A stretch of DNA of 64,000 nucleotides from Pseudomonas sp. B28(2017). GTDB taxonomy: Bacteria > Pseudomonadota > Gammaproteobacteria > Pseudomonadales > Pseudomonadaceae. The notes under the pieces are model-generated. The model was not told where the DNA came from. It saw only the letters and a program-made list of their open reading frames with translations, and searched no databases. Position numbers and translations under genes: made by a program. Each line of letters starts with the position of its first letter. The stretch's first letter is position 1. The stretch spans positions 243,916 through 307,915 of the forward strand of contig NZ_NEJH01000005.1 in the NCBI RefSeq assembly GCF_002113025.1, in the 5' to 3' direction. Below are positions 1 to 12,600 of this stretch, piece after piece.

Positions 1-103
1 GCGCCAAAAGCAACAGCAGCGACAGACTGGAGTGTACGAGCGGGTGCTGGTCGAGGGCGCCCCAAAGGTCTTGGATGTTGATCCAGAGCTGTTTGATATC
101 CAT
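1..103 (-). CDS. 5' end of a leftward gene, possible membrane protein (partial)
   Basis: Read on the minus strand an ATG at 103 opens a frame that stays open to the window edge (34 codons, starting MDIKQLWINIQDLWGALD and turning hydrophobic at HSSLSLLLLA). An amphipathic start followed by a Leu-rich run suggests an inner-membrane protein. It resembles my memory of the N-terminus of Pseudomonas mechanosensitive-channel-like proteins, but 34 residues cannot prove it. It is divergent from the helicase; the roughly 190 bp between them should hold both promoters. No strong Shine-Dalgarno is visible before this ATG. Confidence 0.45.
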   Translation of the reverse strand, partial: MDIKQLWINIQDLWGALDQHPLVHSSLSLLLLLA

Positions 104-294
104 GGTTGAAACGATTCTTCTGTAGAGCACGAGGGGCGATTAGAGCATTTAAGACGCTTTGTATTACGTTTGGGGCAAAATCAGGCAACAAAAAACCAAC
201 TGTTTACCGCCATTTGTATAAAGAAACTCGGCCTGAGCGCTCGAAACCGTTACCCTATGCAGCTGTTTTTTTGCATTTCTTCGAGGTAGCACCC

Positions 295-1635
295 GTGTTT
301 TCCCAATTCGCCCTGCACGAACGCCTGCTCAAAGCCGTGGCCGAGCTGAAATTTGTCGAGCCAACGCCTGTGCAAGCCGCGGCCATTCCGCTGGCGCTCC
401 AGGGGCGTGACCTGCGGGTGACGGCGCAAACCGGTAGCGGCAAAACCGCTGCATTCGTTTTGCCCATCCTCAACCGTCTGATCGGCCCGGCGAAGATCCG
501 CGTCAGCATCAAGACCCTGATCCTGCTGCCGACCCGCGAACTGGCCCAGCAGACGCTGAAGGAAGTTGAGCGTTTCTCGCAGTTCACCTTCATCAAGTCC
601 GGCCTGATCACCGGCGGCGAAGACTTCAAGGTCCAGGCCGCGATGCTGCGCAAGGTGCCGGACATCCTGATCGGTACGCCGGGCCGGATGATCGAGCAAC
701 TGAACGCCGGCAACCTCGACCTCAAGGAAGTCGAAGTCCTGGTGCTCGACGAAGCCGACCGCATGCTCGACATGGGCTTTGCCGAAGACGTGCAGCGTCT
801 GGTGGACGAATGCCCGAATCGTCAGCAGACCATGCTGTTCTCCGCCACCACTGGCGGTTCCGGCTTGCGCGAGATGATTGCCAAGGTCCTGAACAACCCA
901 GAGCACCTGCAGCTCAACGCGGTCAGCCAGCTGAACGACACCACCCGCCAGCAAATCATCACCGCTGACCACAACCAGCACAAAGAACAGATCGTCAACT
1001 GGTTGCTGGCCAACGAGACCTACCAGAAGGCTATCATTTTCACCAACACCCGGGTCATGGCCGACCGCATCTACGGTCACCTGGTGGCGCAGGAATACAA
1101 AGCGTTCGTGCTGCACGGCGAGAAAGACCAGAAGGATCGCAAACTGGCGATCGACCGCCTGAAGCAGGGCGGCGTGAAAATCCTCGTGGCCACCGACGTC
1201 GCCGCTCGCGGCCTGGACGTGGACGGTCTGGACCTGGTGATCAACTTCGATATGCCACGCAGCGGCGACGAATACGTGCACCGCATCGGTCGTACCGGCC
1301 GCGCCGGTAACGATGGCCTGGCCATCTCGCTGATCTGCCACGGCGACTGGAACCTGATGTCGAGCATCGAGCGCTACCTCAAGCAGAGCTTCGAGCGTCG
1401 TACCATCAAGGAAGTCAAAGGCACCTACGGCGGACCGAAAAAGGTCAAGGCCTCGGGCAAGGCCGTCGGCGCGAAGAAGAAAAAGACCGACGCCAAGGGC
1501 GACAAGAAGAAAACTGCCACCAAGACCCCGACCAGGCGCAAGAGCGCCAACCGGCCGAAGAGCGATTCGCTGGTCAGCAAGGACGGCATGGCCCCGCTCA
1601 AGCGCCGCAAGCCGGAAGCGCCGGCGGCTGAGTAA
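295..1635 (+). CDS. DEAD-box ATP-dependent RNA helicase
   Basis: A 446-residue superfamily 2 RNA helicase that should unwind RNA duplexes in the cytoplasm (ribosome assembly or mRNA turnover). All motifs are visible: Q motif EPTPVQ near residue 22, Walker A AQTGSGKT at 44-51, PTRELAQQ, TPGR, DEAD at about 152, SAT, ATDVAARGLD, and HRIGRTGR at about 329. A Lys/Arg-rich tail from about residue 380 is a typical RNA-binding extension. The frame is open from 106, but I choose GTG at 295: it is preceded by GAGGT at 282-286 with good spacing, and the Q-motif region then starts at the usual place. It resembles the RhlE/SrmB group; which Pseudomonas paralogue it is cannot be decided here. A strong terminator follows. 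Confidence 0.95.
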   Translation: MFSQFALHERLLKAVAELKFVEPTPVQAAAIPLALQGRDLRVTAQTGSGKTAAFVLPILNRLIGPAKIRVSIKTLILLPTRELAQQTLKEVERFSQFTFIKSGLITGGEDFKVQAAMLRKVPDILIGTPGRMIEQLNAGNLDLKEVEVLVLDEADRMLDMGFAEDVQRLVDECPNRQQTMLFSATTGGSGLREMIAKVLNNPEHLQLNAVSQLNDTTRQQIITADHNQHKEQIVNWLLANETYQKAIIFTNTRVMADRIYGHLVAQEYKAFVLHGEKDQKDRKLAIDRLKQGGVKILVATDVAARGLDVDGLDLVINFDMPRSGDEYVHRIGRTGRAGNDGLAISLICHGDWNLMSSIERYLKQSFERRTIKEVKGTYGGPKKVKASGKAVGAKKKKTDAKGDKKKTATKTPTRRKSANRPKSDSLVSKDGMAPLKRRKPEAPAAE

Positions 1636-1651
1636 GTCGTTGTCGTGACCC

Positions 1652-1682
1652 AAAAAAACCGGACAGATGTCCGGTTTTTTTA
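1652..1682. terminator. Bidirectional intrinsic terminator after helicase
   Basis: A perfect 7-bp stem CCGGACA/TGTCCGG with a 2-base spacer is flanked by seven A on the left and seven T on the right. It would terminate the helicase mRNA and also a leftward transcript. Confidence 0.9.
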
Positions 1683-1703
1683 TGCACGGGATTTGTGAAT
1701 TGA

Positions 1704-1796
1704 TCAGCTCTCGGCTTTCTTGTCCGCCGTCTGCAACGCCTTCAACCGCTGATCAATCAACTGACACTGGTCCGGCCACCGCTTTTCTCCCCTGTA
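1704..1796 (-). pseudogene. Possible 3' stub of a lost convergent gene
   Basis: On the minus strand an open stretch of 31 codons ends with a TGA at 1704-1706, just beyond the bidirectional terminator, where a convergent neighbour of the helicase would be expected to end. The peptide (ending RLKALQTADKKAES) has the charged, helix-like composition of a real protein C-terminus, and its codons are GC-rich at third positions. Upstream the frame runs into a stop, and the DNA becomes more AT-rich toward tpsB. I infer that the CDI locus replaced the 5' part of this gene. Chance is not excluded. Confidence 0.3.
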
Positions 1797-1881
1797 TCAG
1801 GAAATATCCTGCACTTCTGTCGGAAGCGCCTGATTTAGCCGCTACCGTTCGTCACCTATCATTTTGGAGTGGATCCATTAT

Positions 1882-1910
1882 TTGACGTCAGAATGATGGC
1901 TCTTTAGTAT
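1882..1910 (+). promoter_or_regulatory. Candidate sigma70 promoter of the tpsB-tpsA operon
   Basis: TTGACG at 1882-1887, a 17-base spacer, then TAGTAT at 1905-1910. This is close to consensus and 43 bases before the tpsB ATG. The surrounding 1800-1950 stretch is AT-rich compared with its flanks. Confidence 0.55.
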
Positions 1911-1953
1911 TGCGCCACTATTTTGCTATCACTTCCGATTCGAGGGATCGAAC

Positions 1954-3660
1954 ATGTACTCACCCGCCCTTGTGGCGAGGTTGTGCCTGGCTTTGCTGTG
2001 CCTTTCTCCACTGAATTCCGCTAATGCTGCCACCACCCCGGGTGACACTGATCTCATCCGCGAACGTCAGGATCGTTTGCTCGAAGAGCAACGTCGGCGC
2101 CTCGAAGAACTCAAGGAATTGCCCGGTAAGGAAGCCAGACCCGTTCAGCCCGCGGGGCCTTCGGACACCCGTTGTTTCCCCATCACAGACATCGAACTCA
2201 AGGGCGCCGACAGCCTTTCCGATAGCGAAAAAAAACGTCTGCTCAAGCCTTACATCGGCCAATGCCTGGGCATCACTCAGCTCAACGAACTGCTGAAAGT
2301 CATCACCGATCACTACATCGAAAAAGGTCTTGTCACCAGCCGTGCTTATTTGCCGCAGCAGGATTTGTCCGGCGGGCACCTGAAGGTGCTGGTGGTCGAG
2401 GGCAAACTCGAAGGGTTGAAAGGCGCGGAGGGCAGCAATCTGTCGGACCGAGAGCTGGGCATGGCATTCCCCGGGAAAACCGGTGAGCTGGTCAACCTGC
2501 GCGAAATCGAGCAACTGGTCGATCAACTCAACCGCTTGCCATCGAATCAGGCACAGATGGAGTTGGCGCCGGGCCAGAACGTTGGCGGCAGTGAAGTACT
2601 GGTCAAGAACACCCCGCAAAAACCCTGGCGCGCCGGGTTGTCGCGCAGCAACGACGGCCTGCGCAGCACCGGCGAGCAGCAGTGGGGCATGACGTTTGAT
2701 TGGGACAGCCCGCTGGGGCTGGCCGATCAGTTGAATCTGCGGGGTGGTCACGATGCGGTGAGCGATCACCAGCACACCTCCAGCAACGCAATGCTCAATT
2801 ACAGCCTGCCGTGGGGCTGGTGGAGCTTCAGTTATAGCTACAGCCAGAGTGACTATCGCTCGTTGGCCCAGGCCAACGGCTTCAACTTCAAACAGACCGG
2901 CGACAGCGAAAACCATCAGCTACACGCTGAGCGGGTGATCCATCGTGATGCCGTGAGCAAGACCTCGCTCAGCACCGGCCTGTCGTACCTGCGCACCAAC
3001 AACTTCATCGAAGACAGCAAGCTCAAACTGAGCAGTAACCGCATCAGCGAAGCACAGTTTGGGATCAACCACGGTCGGCGAGTCGGCAGCGCATTCGTCA
3101 ACCTCGACCTCGGGATGCAGGAGGGTATCGGTGCGTTCGATGCGCAGGGCGACGATCACCCAGGTCCTGGCGAGCCGAACGCGCGTTACCGCAAATACAC
3201 CGCCACGGCGAGCTACTTGCAGCCGTTCAAGCTGTGGGACGAGTCGCTCAGCTTCAGCAGCCTGATGACCGGCCAGCGCAGTGAAGACGTGCTGTTCGGC
3301 CCGCAGCGCACCAGCCTTGGCGGGTTGTCGTCGATCCGTGGTTACAAGGACCAATCCCTGTCTGGTGACAGCGGCGGTTACTGGCGCAATGACCTGCGCT
3401 GGAGCCGGCAGGTCACCCTGGGTTGGCTGCGTCCTGTGTTCGCTGAATACGGCACCGGCCTCGGCTATGACCAGGGCGTGATTCGGAACGATCGCTACAA
3501 CGGCGATCAACACGGGCGCATGTCCAGCAATTCGGTGGAGGTGTTTGCTCGCGGCCAGCACCTCGCCGCCAGCGTGACCTTTGCCCATTCCCTTGAACGT
3601 CCGGACGCCCTGACCGAGCGCGAAGCGCCGATCTATTTCCGGATGGATTTCTTTCTCTGA
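1954..3660 (+). CDS. TpsB outer-membrane transporter (FhaC/ShlB/CdiB family)
   Basis: A 568-residue Omp85-type two-partner secretion translocator that should export the adjacent TpsA across the outer membrane. Residues 1-25 are a signal peptide (hydrophobic core, NSANA before the mature part). Residues 35-55 form a charged coiled-coil helix (RERQDRLLEEQRRRL). A POTRA region starts near Cys74 and runs to about 155. A ShlB-type 16-strand barrel follows, with the family's RGY lid-loop motif at about 462-464 and a C-terminal aromatic strand ending RMDFFL. The length is usual for the family. ATG at 1954 has GAGGG seven bases upstream. The exoprotein gene follows after 24 bases, so the two are probably one operon with B before A. 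No second TpsB is in the window, so every downstream TpsA block would depend on this one. Confidence 0.93.
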   Translation: MYSPALVARLCLALLCLSPLNSANAATTPGDTDLIRERQDRLLEEQRRRLEELKELPGKEARPVQPAGPSDTRCFPITDIELKGADSLSDSEKKRLLKPYIGQCLGITQLNELLKVITDHYIEKGLVTSRAYLPQQDLSGGHLKVLVVEGKLEGLKGAEGSNLSDRELGMAFPGKTGELVNLREIEQLVDQLNRLPSNQAQMELAPGQNVGGSEVLVKNTPQKPWRAGLSRSNDGLRSTGEQQWGMTFDWDSPLGLADQLNLRGGHDAVSDHQHTSSNAMLNYSLPWGWWSFSYSYSQSDYRSLAQANGFNFKQTGDSENHQLHAERVIHRDAVSKTSLSTGLSYLRTNNFIEDSKLKLSSNRISEAQFGINHGRRVGSAFVNLDLGMQEGIGAFDAQGDDHPGPGEPNARYRKYTATASYLQPFKLWDESLSFSSLMTGQRSEDVLFGPQRTSLGGLSSIRGYKDQSLSGDSGGYWRNDLRWSRQVTLGWLRPVFAEYGTGLGYDQGVIRNDRYNGDQHGRMSSNSVEVFARGQHLAASVTFAHSLERPDALTEREAPIYFRMDFFL

Positions 3661-3684
3661 TTTCGCCTCACCGAGACCTTCGAC

Positions 3685-6600
3685 ATGGACGCCCGCCAAT
3701 ACGCCTTCCTGTGCCGCCAGCCTTCTGCTGCAGTGAAATCGCGCGAGCACTTCTGGGGCATGCCCAAGCGCGGTTTGGCGTTCCTGTTGGCGAACGTGAT
3801 GTTCTGGCAACCGATGTGGGCGCAGGCCGACGGCATCGTGGTAGCCACGCCGGGCACCAGCCTCGGTCAGGCGGGCAACGGCGTGCCGATCGTCAACATC
3901 GCCACGCCCAATGGCACCGGGCTGTCGCATAACCAGTTTCACGATTACAACGTCGGCACCCAAGGTGTGATTCTCAACAACGCCACCGCGCGTACTCAAT
4001 CCACCCAACTGGGCGGGATCATCGTCGGCAACCCGAACTTCAATGGGGTCGCCGCGCAGACCATCCTCAACGAAGTCAACGGCGGCAGCCCGAGCCAACT
4101 CAACGGTTACACCGAAGTGGCCGGCCAATCGGCACGGGTCATTGTTGCCAACCCTTATGGAATCAGCTGCAACGGCTGCGGCTTCATCAATACCCCGCGC
4201 GTGACATTGACCACCGGTAAACCCGTGCTCGATAACGGGCGCGTGGATCGTTATCAGGTGGATCAGGGCAGCGTCTCCATCGACGGCGCAGGGCTGAATG
4301 CCAACAACGTCGACAGCTTCGAAATCATCACTCGCAGCGCGAAGATCAACGCCGAGATTCAAGCGAAAAACCTGACGATCGTGGCCGGTCGCAACGACGT
4401 CAACGCCCAGACTCTCGGTGCTACTGTTCGCGCCGATGACGGCAGCGCCAAACCACAATTGGCCATCGACAGTTCGGCGCTGGGCGGCATGTACGCCGGG
4501 GCGATCAAACTGGTCGGCAGCGAGGCCGGCGTCGGGGTGAAGCTGGCCGGTAATCTGGCCGCCAGTGGCGGTGACATCCAGATCGATGCCAATGGTCATC
4601 TGAGCCTGGCCCAGACGGCTGCCGCCGGTGCAGTCAACGTCACAACCGCGAGCCTCGATGCCCAGGGACCGGTTTATGCGGGCACCAGCCTTGCAGTCAC
4701 CGCCTCTGGAGACCTCAACACACAACAGAACCTCGCTGCCCGCGACCGCATCAGCCTGTCCAGCGGCGGGCAACTGAGCAATCAGGCGGTGATCGAAGCC
4801 GGCGTCAACGCCGACAACAGCCGCAACACCAGCGGTGATGTCAGCCTCGCGGCGCAGACCCTCACCAACAGTGGCAGCGTGATCGCCAGCCGTGCGCTGC
4901 AAGCCACGGTGGCACAGACCCTGTTCAACCAGGGTGGGACGCTGAACGGTCAAGGCAGCACGCAAATCTCTACCTCGACCCTGGATAACCGTCAGAAAGG
5001 TCGAGTGTTGAGCCAGGGCAGCCTGGGCGTCACCGCCAATCAGGTGTTGAACAGCCAGGACGGCCTGATCACCAGTACCGGCAACCTCAATGCCAACGTC
5101 GGGTATCTGGATAACAGCGGCGGTGAACTGTCCAGCCTGACAGTGAGTACCGTGCAGGTGGGGGCTCTGGATAACGTTGCCGGTTTGATCGGCGCCGGGC
5201 AGAGCCTGAGTATCACCGCCAGTGGTGCGCTGAATAATCAGGGTGGGCGCGTCCTCGCTCAGCAGGATCTGCGGGTCAGCGCGGGTGCACTGGACAACAG
5301 CCAGCGAGGAACGTTGGCCAGCCAGGGCACTTTGGGCCTGAACGTGGCAGGTATGTTGAACAATCAACAAGGCGGAAGTCTGACCAGCACTGGCGCGCTG
5401 ACTACACAAATTGCCGGAGCGCTGCTCAATCAGTTCGGCCTGATCAACGCGGGCGGCAATCTGCAACTCAGCGCCAATTCGCTGGACAACCGCAACGCCC
5501 AACTGTCGAGCGTCGGCGACCTGACGTTAAGCGCCAGTCAGGCGGACAACAGCAGCGGCGGTCAGATCCTGGCCAACGGCGACCTCGCACTGAGCCTCGA
5601 CCGTTTGAACAATCAGCTCAAGGGCGTGATCGCTGGACAGCGTGATGTCCGGCTCAGCGGCGGGCAGCTGGATAACAGCGGGGCGGGCAGCCTGTACGCG
5701 AAACGCAATCTCAACCTGACCCTGGCCAATCAATTGAACAACGCGCAGGGCACCCTGCGCGGCGACGGCACGCTCACGCTGCAAGCGGCGAGCCTGGGCA
5801 ACAAGGGCGGCAGCGTATCCGGCGTGGGCGGATTGACCGTGACCAGCAGCGGCGCGATTGCCAATCAGGGCGGCGCGCTGCTGACCGACGCCGGTCTGAC
5901 CTTGAGCAGCGGCAGTCTCGATAACAGCCAGCAAGGTCGCATCGCCGGTAACGGCGTAGTACTCAACACCGGCGCGTTCAGCAACCAGCAAGACGGGAGC
6001 CTGACCAGCACTGGCGCGCTCAGCCTCACGGCCGGCCAAGTGGATAACAGCGTGGCTGGCCGCATCGCCAGCGCCATGGCGTTGACTGCAACCGTCACCG
6101 GCCTCGATCAGCACGCGGGCGGGCAATTGTTCAGCAACACGGATGTCACCCTGGACTTGAGCAATGGCCTGCTGAACAACCAGGGCGGCTTGCTGACGGC
6201 ACCGGGTCAACTGCTGTTGAAAAACCTCAACACCGTCGCTAACCAGGGCGGTGAAATTTCCAGTGCCAAGGCGTTCAGCCTGACGGCGCAAAGCCTCGAC
6301 AACACCGACGGCAAGCTGCTCAGCGACCAGGGTTTGACCGTGCGCATCAATCAGGCACTGACCAACGTCAGAGGCTTGATTTCGGCAGCGAGTGTGGAGG
6401 CGCATGCCGCTCGGCTCGACAACAGCAATGGCAACATCAGCAGCGATGCCGACCTGAGCCTGCAACTGGCTGGTGCGTTGCTCAACCAGGGCGGCGCGCT
6501 GCTGACCAACGCCGGTCTGACCTTGAACAGCGGCAGTCTCGATAACAGCCAGCAGGGTCGCATCGCCGGTAACGGCGTAGTACTCAACACCGGCGCGTTC

Positions 6601-9600
6601 AGCAACCAGCAAGGCGGGAGCCTGACCAGTACTGGCGCGCTCAGCCTCACGGCCGGCCAGGTGGATAACAGTGTGGCTGGCCGCATCGCCAGCGCCATGG
6701 CGTTGACCGCAACCGTCACCGGCCTCGATCAGCACGCGGGCGGGCAATTGTTCAGCAACACGGATGTCACCCTGGACTTGAGCAATGGCCAGTTGAACAA
6801 CCAGGGCGGCTTGCTGACGGCACCGGGTCAACTGCTGCTGAAAAACCTCAACACCGTCGCTAACCAGGGCGGTGAAATTTCCAGTGCCAAGGCGTTCAGC
6901 CTGACGGCGCAAAGCCTCGACAACACCGACGGCAAGCTGCTCAGCGACCAGGGTTTGACCCTGCGCATCAATCAGGCACTGACCAACGTCAGAGGCTTGA
7001 TTTCGGCAGCGAGTGTGGATGTTCGCGCCGCTCGGCTCGACAACAGCAACGGCAGCATCAGCAGCGATGTCGACCTGAGCCTGCAACTGACTGGCGCGCT
7101 GCTCAACCAGGGCGGCGCGCTGCTGACCAACGCCGGTCTGACCTTGAACAGCGGCAGTCTCGATAACAGCCAGCAAGGTCGCATCGCCGGTAAAGGCGTG
7201 CTACTCAACACCGGCGCGTTCAGCAACCAGCAAGGCGGAAGCCTGACCAGCACTGGCGCGCTGACCGCACAAATTGCCGGAGCACTGCTCAATCAGTTCG
7301 GGCTGATCAACGCGGGCGGCAATCTGCAACTCAGCGCCAATTCGCTGGACAACCGCAACGCCCAGCTGTCGAGCGTCGGCGATCTGACGTTAAGCGCCAG
7401 TCAGGCGGACAACAGCAGCGGCGGTCAGATCCTGGCCAACGGCGACCTCGCACTGAGCCTCGATCGCTTGAACAATCAGCTCAAGGGCGTGATCGCCGGG
7501 CAGCGTGATGTCCGGCTCAACGCCGGGCAACTGGATAACAGCGGGGCGGGCAGCCTGTACGCGAAACGCAATCTCAACCTGACCCTGGCCAATCAATTGA
7601 ACAATACGCAGGGCACCCTGCGTGGCGATGGCACGCTCACGTTGCAAGCGGCGAGCCTGGGCAACAATGGCGGCAGCGTATCCGGCGTGGGCGGATTGAC
7701 CGTGACCAGCAGTGGCGCGATTGCCAACCAGGGCGGCGCACTGCTGACCAACGCCGGTCTGACCTTGAACAGCGGCAGTCTCGATAACAGCCAGCAGGGT
7801 CGCATCGCCGGTAAAGGCGTGACACTCAACACCGGCGCGTTCAGCAACCAGCAAGGCGGAAGCCTGACCAGCACTGGCGCGCTGACCGCACAAATTGCCG
7901 GAGCACTGCTCAATCAGTTCGGGCTGATCAACGCGGGCGGCAATCTGCAACTCAGCGCCAATACGCTGGACAACCGCAACGCCCAACTGTCGAGCGTCGG
8001 CGACCTGACGTTAAGCGCCAGTCAGGCGGACAACAGCAGCGGCCAGATCCTGGCCAACGGCGACCTCTCACTGAGCCTCGACCGCTTGAACAATCAGCTC
8101 AAGGGTGTGATCGCCGGACAGCGTGATGTCCAGCTCAACGCCGGGCAGCTGGATAACAGCGGGGCGGGCAGCCTGTACGCGAAACGCAATCTCAACCTGA
8201 CCCTGGCCAACCAATTGAACAACACGCAGGGCACCCTGCGTGGCGACGGCACGCTCACGCTGCAAGCGGCGAGCCTGGGCAACAAGGGGGGCAGCGTATC
8301 CGGCGTGGGCGGATTGACCGTGACCAGCAGCGGCGCGATCGCCAACCAGGGCGGCACGTTGCTGACCAACGCCGGGCTGACCTTGAACAGCGGCAGTCTC
8401 GATAACAGCCAGCAGGGTCGCATCGCCGGCAAAGGCGTGACACTCAACACCGGCGCGTTCAGCAACCAGCAAGGCGGGAGCCTGACCAGTACTGGCGCGC
8501 TCAGCCTCACGGCCGGCCAGGTGGATAACAGCGTGGCTGGCCGCATCGCCAGCGCCATGGCGTTGACCGCAACCGTCACCGGCCTCGATCAGCACGCGGA
8601 CGGGCAATTGTTCAGCAACACGGATGTCACCCTGGACTTGAGCAATGGCCAGTTGAACAACCAGGGTGGTTTGCTGACCGCACCGGGTCAACTGCTGCTG
8701 AAAAACCTCAATGCCGTCGCTAACCAGGGCGGTGAAATTTCCAGTGCCAAGGCGTTCAGCCTGACGGCGCAAAGCCTCGACAACACCGACGGCAAACTGC
8801 TCAGCGACCAGGGTTTGACCGTACGCATCAATCAGGCACTGACCAACGTCAGAGGCTTGATTTCGGCAGCGAGTGTGGATGCGCGTGCCGCTCGGCTCGA
8901 CAACAGCAACGGCAGCATCAGCAGCGATGCCGACCTGAGCCTGCAACTGGCTGGCGCGCTGCTCAACCAGGGCGGTGAACTGTCCAGCGCCGGCAACACC
9001 ACCCTCGTTGCCATGAGCCTGGGCAACGGCAGCGGCCAGGTGCTGGCCGATCAGCGCCTGAGCCTGATGATCAGCGGCGCCGTGGATAACCAGGCCGGTA
9101 CTTTGGGGGCCGGGCAAGGGCTGAGCATCAACGCCGCAAGCCTGGATAACCGTCAGGCGGGCAGCCTGGTGACTGACGGTAACCTCGACCTCGGCCTCGG
9201 CGGCCTGCTGAACAACCAGAGCGGCGGCAGCGTGCAGGCCAAGGGCCTGATGAACCTGCAAAGCCTGAACCTGGATAACCGCGGTGGTCGCATCTCGGGC
9301 AACAATCTGCTGAACTTGCGCAATGGCTCGTCGGACAATCGCGGCGGTGTCATTCGTGCCGACAAGGACCTGCAGCTCTACATCGATCAATTGGACAACC
9401 GCCAGCAAGGCCTGCTCAGCAGCAAGGCCGGCATTGGTTTCACTGGTCAGCGTCTGGATAACCAGGGTGGCTTGCTCAGCGCCGTGGGCTTGCTGCAACT
9501 GCAAGCAGGCGTAGTGCTCAACAACGCAGGTCGTATCGCCAGTCAGAGCGACCTGATTGCCAATGCCGACACGATGACCCAGCAGGGTGGCGAGATGGTC

Positions 9601-12600
9601 GCCCAAGGCACTCTGACGCTGACCGGCACCACGCTGGATAACAGCCGGGGCGGTTTGGTCGGGGCGACAAAAGCGCTGAAACTCAATGTCGGTGACATCG
9701 ACAACCGCTCGGGTGAAATCTCCAGTCAGGTTGATGTCGCCATCGTCGGCCAACAACTGAACAACAGCGACGGCGGCAAGGTACTGGCGGGCACCGCACT
9801 GGGACTGAGCGTTGCGAACCTGATCAATCAGAACAAGGGGCTACTGTTCGGCGACATGCTCAGCCTCAACGGCAAGAGTCTGAGCAATGCCGGGGGCACG
9901 CTCGCCAGCCAGCAGGGTCTCGCTATCAACCTTGCGGGCGCTCTGGACAACAGCGCCGGCCTGCTCAGCAGTGAAGGGACCCTGACGGTCAGCACCGCCA
10001 GCCTGAACAACAGTGCGGGCAGTCTCTCCGCTGCCAATGCGCTGACCGTAACGACCACTGGCGTACTGAGCAATCAGGGTGGCTCGATCACCACCGATGC
10101 CGGGCTGACCCTCAACAGTGCCAGTCTCGATAACCGAAACGGCGGTGTGCTGTCCGGCAAAGGCGCGACTCGGGTCAGCACCGGTGCTTTCGACAACAGC
10201 CACGGCGGTCGCCTGACCAGCGCCAACACCCTGGACTTGAGCGCCGCCCAAGTGATCAACCAGGACACCGGCAGGATTGCCAGTGCCATGGCGCTGACTG
10301 CAACCGTCACGGGCCTTGACCAGCAGGGCGGTGAGCTGTTCAGCAATACGGCGCTGAGCCTTGATCTGAACCACGGCCAGTTGAATAACCAGGGTGGCTT
10401 GATCAACGCGCCCGGCGCGTTGCTGCTGAAAAATCTCAATGGCGTCGCTAACAATAATGGCGAAATCTCCAGCGCCCAAGCCTTTACTGTCGACGCTCAA
10501 ACACTCGACAACAGCGGCGGCAAGCTGCTCAGTTATCAAGCGCTGACGCTGCGACTGGCGCAGGCGATGAGCAACATCAACGGCATCATCTCCGCTGCCG
10601 CGCTGAACGCGCATAGCGCCAGCCTGGACAACAGCAGTGGTTTGATCAGCAGCCGTAATGGCCTGAGTCTGGCCGTTGACAACAGTTTCACCAACCACAA
10701 CGGCACCTTGATCGCCGACGGCAATCTGCTGCTCAGCGCTGCTACAACGGACAACAGCCTGGGGCAGATCGCCGGTAAACAAGACGTCACCGCCAGCATC
10801 GGCAGCTTGCAACAACAGGGCGGGCAGATGATCGCCCAAGGTAACCTGAGCCTGACCGGCGATCGCCTGGACAACCGCCTGAACGGCTTCGTCGGTGCGA
10901 CGGGCACACTGGATATCAAGGTGGGCAACGTCGACAACCGTGGTGGCGAACTCTCCACCAAGGGCAACCTGACCCTGGTCGGCCAGCAACTGGATAACAG
11001 TGACAATGGACAAGTTCTTGCCCAGAACACCCTGCTGCTGACAGTCGATCAAATCATCAACCGCAACAAAGGCCTGCTCTTTGGCAAGACCGGATTAAGC
11101 GTGACCGGCACCGGGCTGGATAACACCGGCGGATCCTTGCTCAGCCAGCAGAGCATCGACGTTGACCTCGGCGCTACGCTGGACAACAGCCTCGGTCTGT
11201 TCAGCAGCGAAGGTTCGCTCGGCGCGCGGGTGGGCAATCTGGTCAACACGGCAGGCAGCTTTTCCAGCGCCGGTAGCTTGAGCGTCAGTAGCACTGGGGC
11301 AATCAGCAACCAGGGCGGGCAACTGGTCACCGACGCCAACCTCAACCTGCACAGCGCCAGCCTCGACAATCGGCAGCAGGGCCGGATCAGCGGCAAAGGC
11401 CCTGTCTCGATTCAAACCGGTGCCTTCGACAACAGCCAGAGTGGCCGCGTCAGCAGCGCCAGTCGCCTCGACGTGACCGCCGCACAACTGACCAACCAGG
11501 CAGGTGGCAGCATCGGCAGTAGCGATGCACTGACCGTCAGCGTCACGGGGCTGGACCAGCAAAACGGCACCTTGTTCAGCAACAGCGCCCTGACCCTCGA
11601 CTTGAACAACGGCCAGTTGAACAATCAGGGTGGCCTGATCAATGCACCGCTTCTGCAGCTGAACAACCTCAACGGCGTCGCTAACCAGAGCGGGGAAATC
11701 TCCAGCGCCCAAGCCTTTACCCTGGCGTCGCAAAACTTCGACAACAGCGGCGGCAAGCTGCTGAGCAACCAGGGCCTGACCCTGCGCATCACTCAGGCAC
11801 TGAGCAACATCAACGGCATGATTGCTGCCACCAGCCTCGACGCGGGCGCCGGCACGCTGGACAACAGCGGCGGCCTCCTGACCAGCCGGGGCAACCTCGC
11901 GCTCAACGTCAATGGCCTGCTGACCAACCAGAACAACGGCCTGATCAACGCTGTGCAGGCACTCAACCTCAATTCCGCCGGCCTGAACAACCGGGGCGGC
12001 CAACTGCTCGGTGGCACCGCGCTGACGGTCAACGCGGCGAACCTGGACAACACCGCCAATGGCCTGATCAATAGCCAGGGCGGATTGAGCCTGACCGCCA
12101 ACAGCCTGGACTCCAGCAACGGCGGCGAAGTGTCGGCAAAAAGCGACATCGATCTGACCCTCGGTGCCTTGAGCCAGAACGGTGGTCGATTGCTCGGCAG
12201 TGCCGGAATCACCCTGAACCTGAGTGGCGGCGACCTGAGCAACCGCAACGGCCTGATCACCGCCCACGGTCCACTGAACATCAACCACCTGCGTGACCTG
12301 AACAACCAGGGCGGTGAAGTTTCCAGTAGCCAAAGTGTTGCTCTGGGCGGACGCACCATCGACAACAATGGCGGCAAACTGATCAGCAGCAACCTGCTGA
12401 GCCTCAACGCCACCGGCAGCCTGCTCAACCAGAACGGCCTGATCTCCGGCTGGCAGGGCCTCACCGTGACGGGCGCCAGCCTCGACAACCGCAACAACGG
12501 CACGCTCTCCAGCCGCAACGGCAACCTCGGCGTGAACCTCAGTGGCGGCTTGCTCAACAGTGGTGCCGGTGCCTTGGTCAGCCAAAGTGCACTCACCGTC

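Noticed and set aside
1667..1885. 72-codon plus-strand ORF after the helicase
   Set aside because: Starts inside the terminator hairpin, has no RBS and has unlikely composition.
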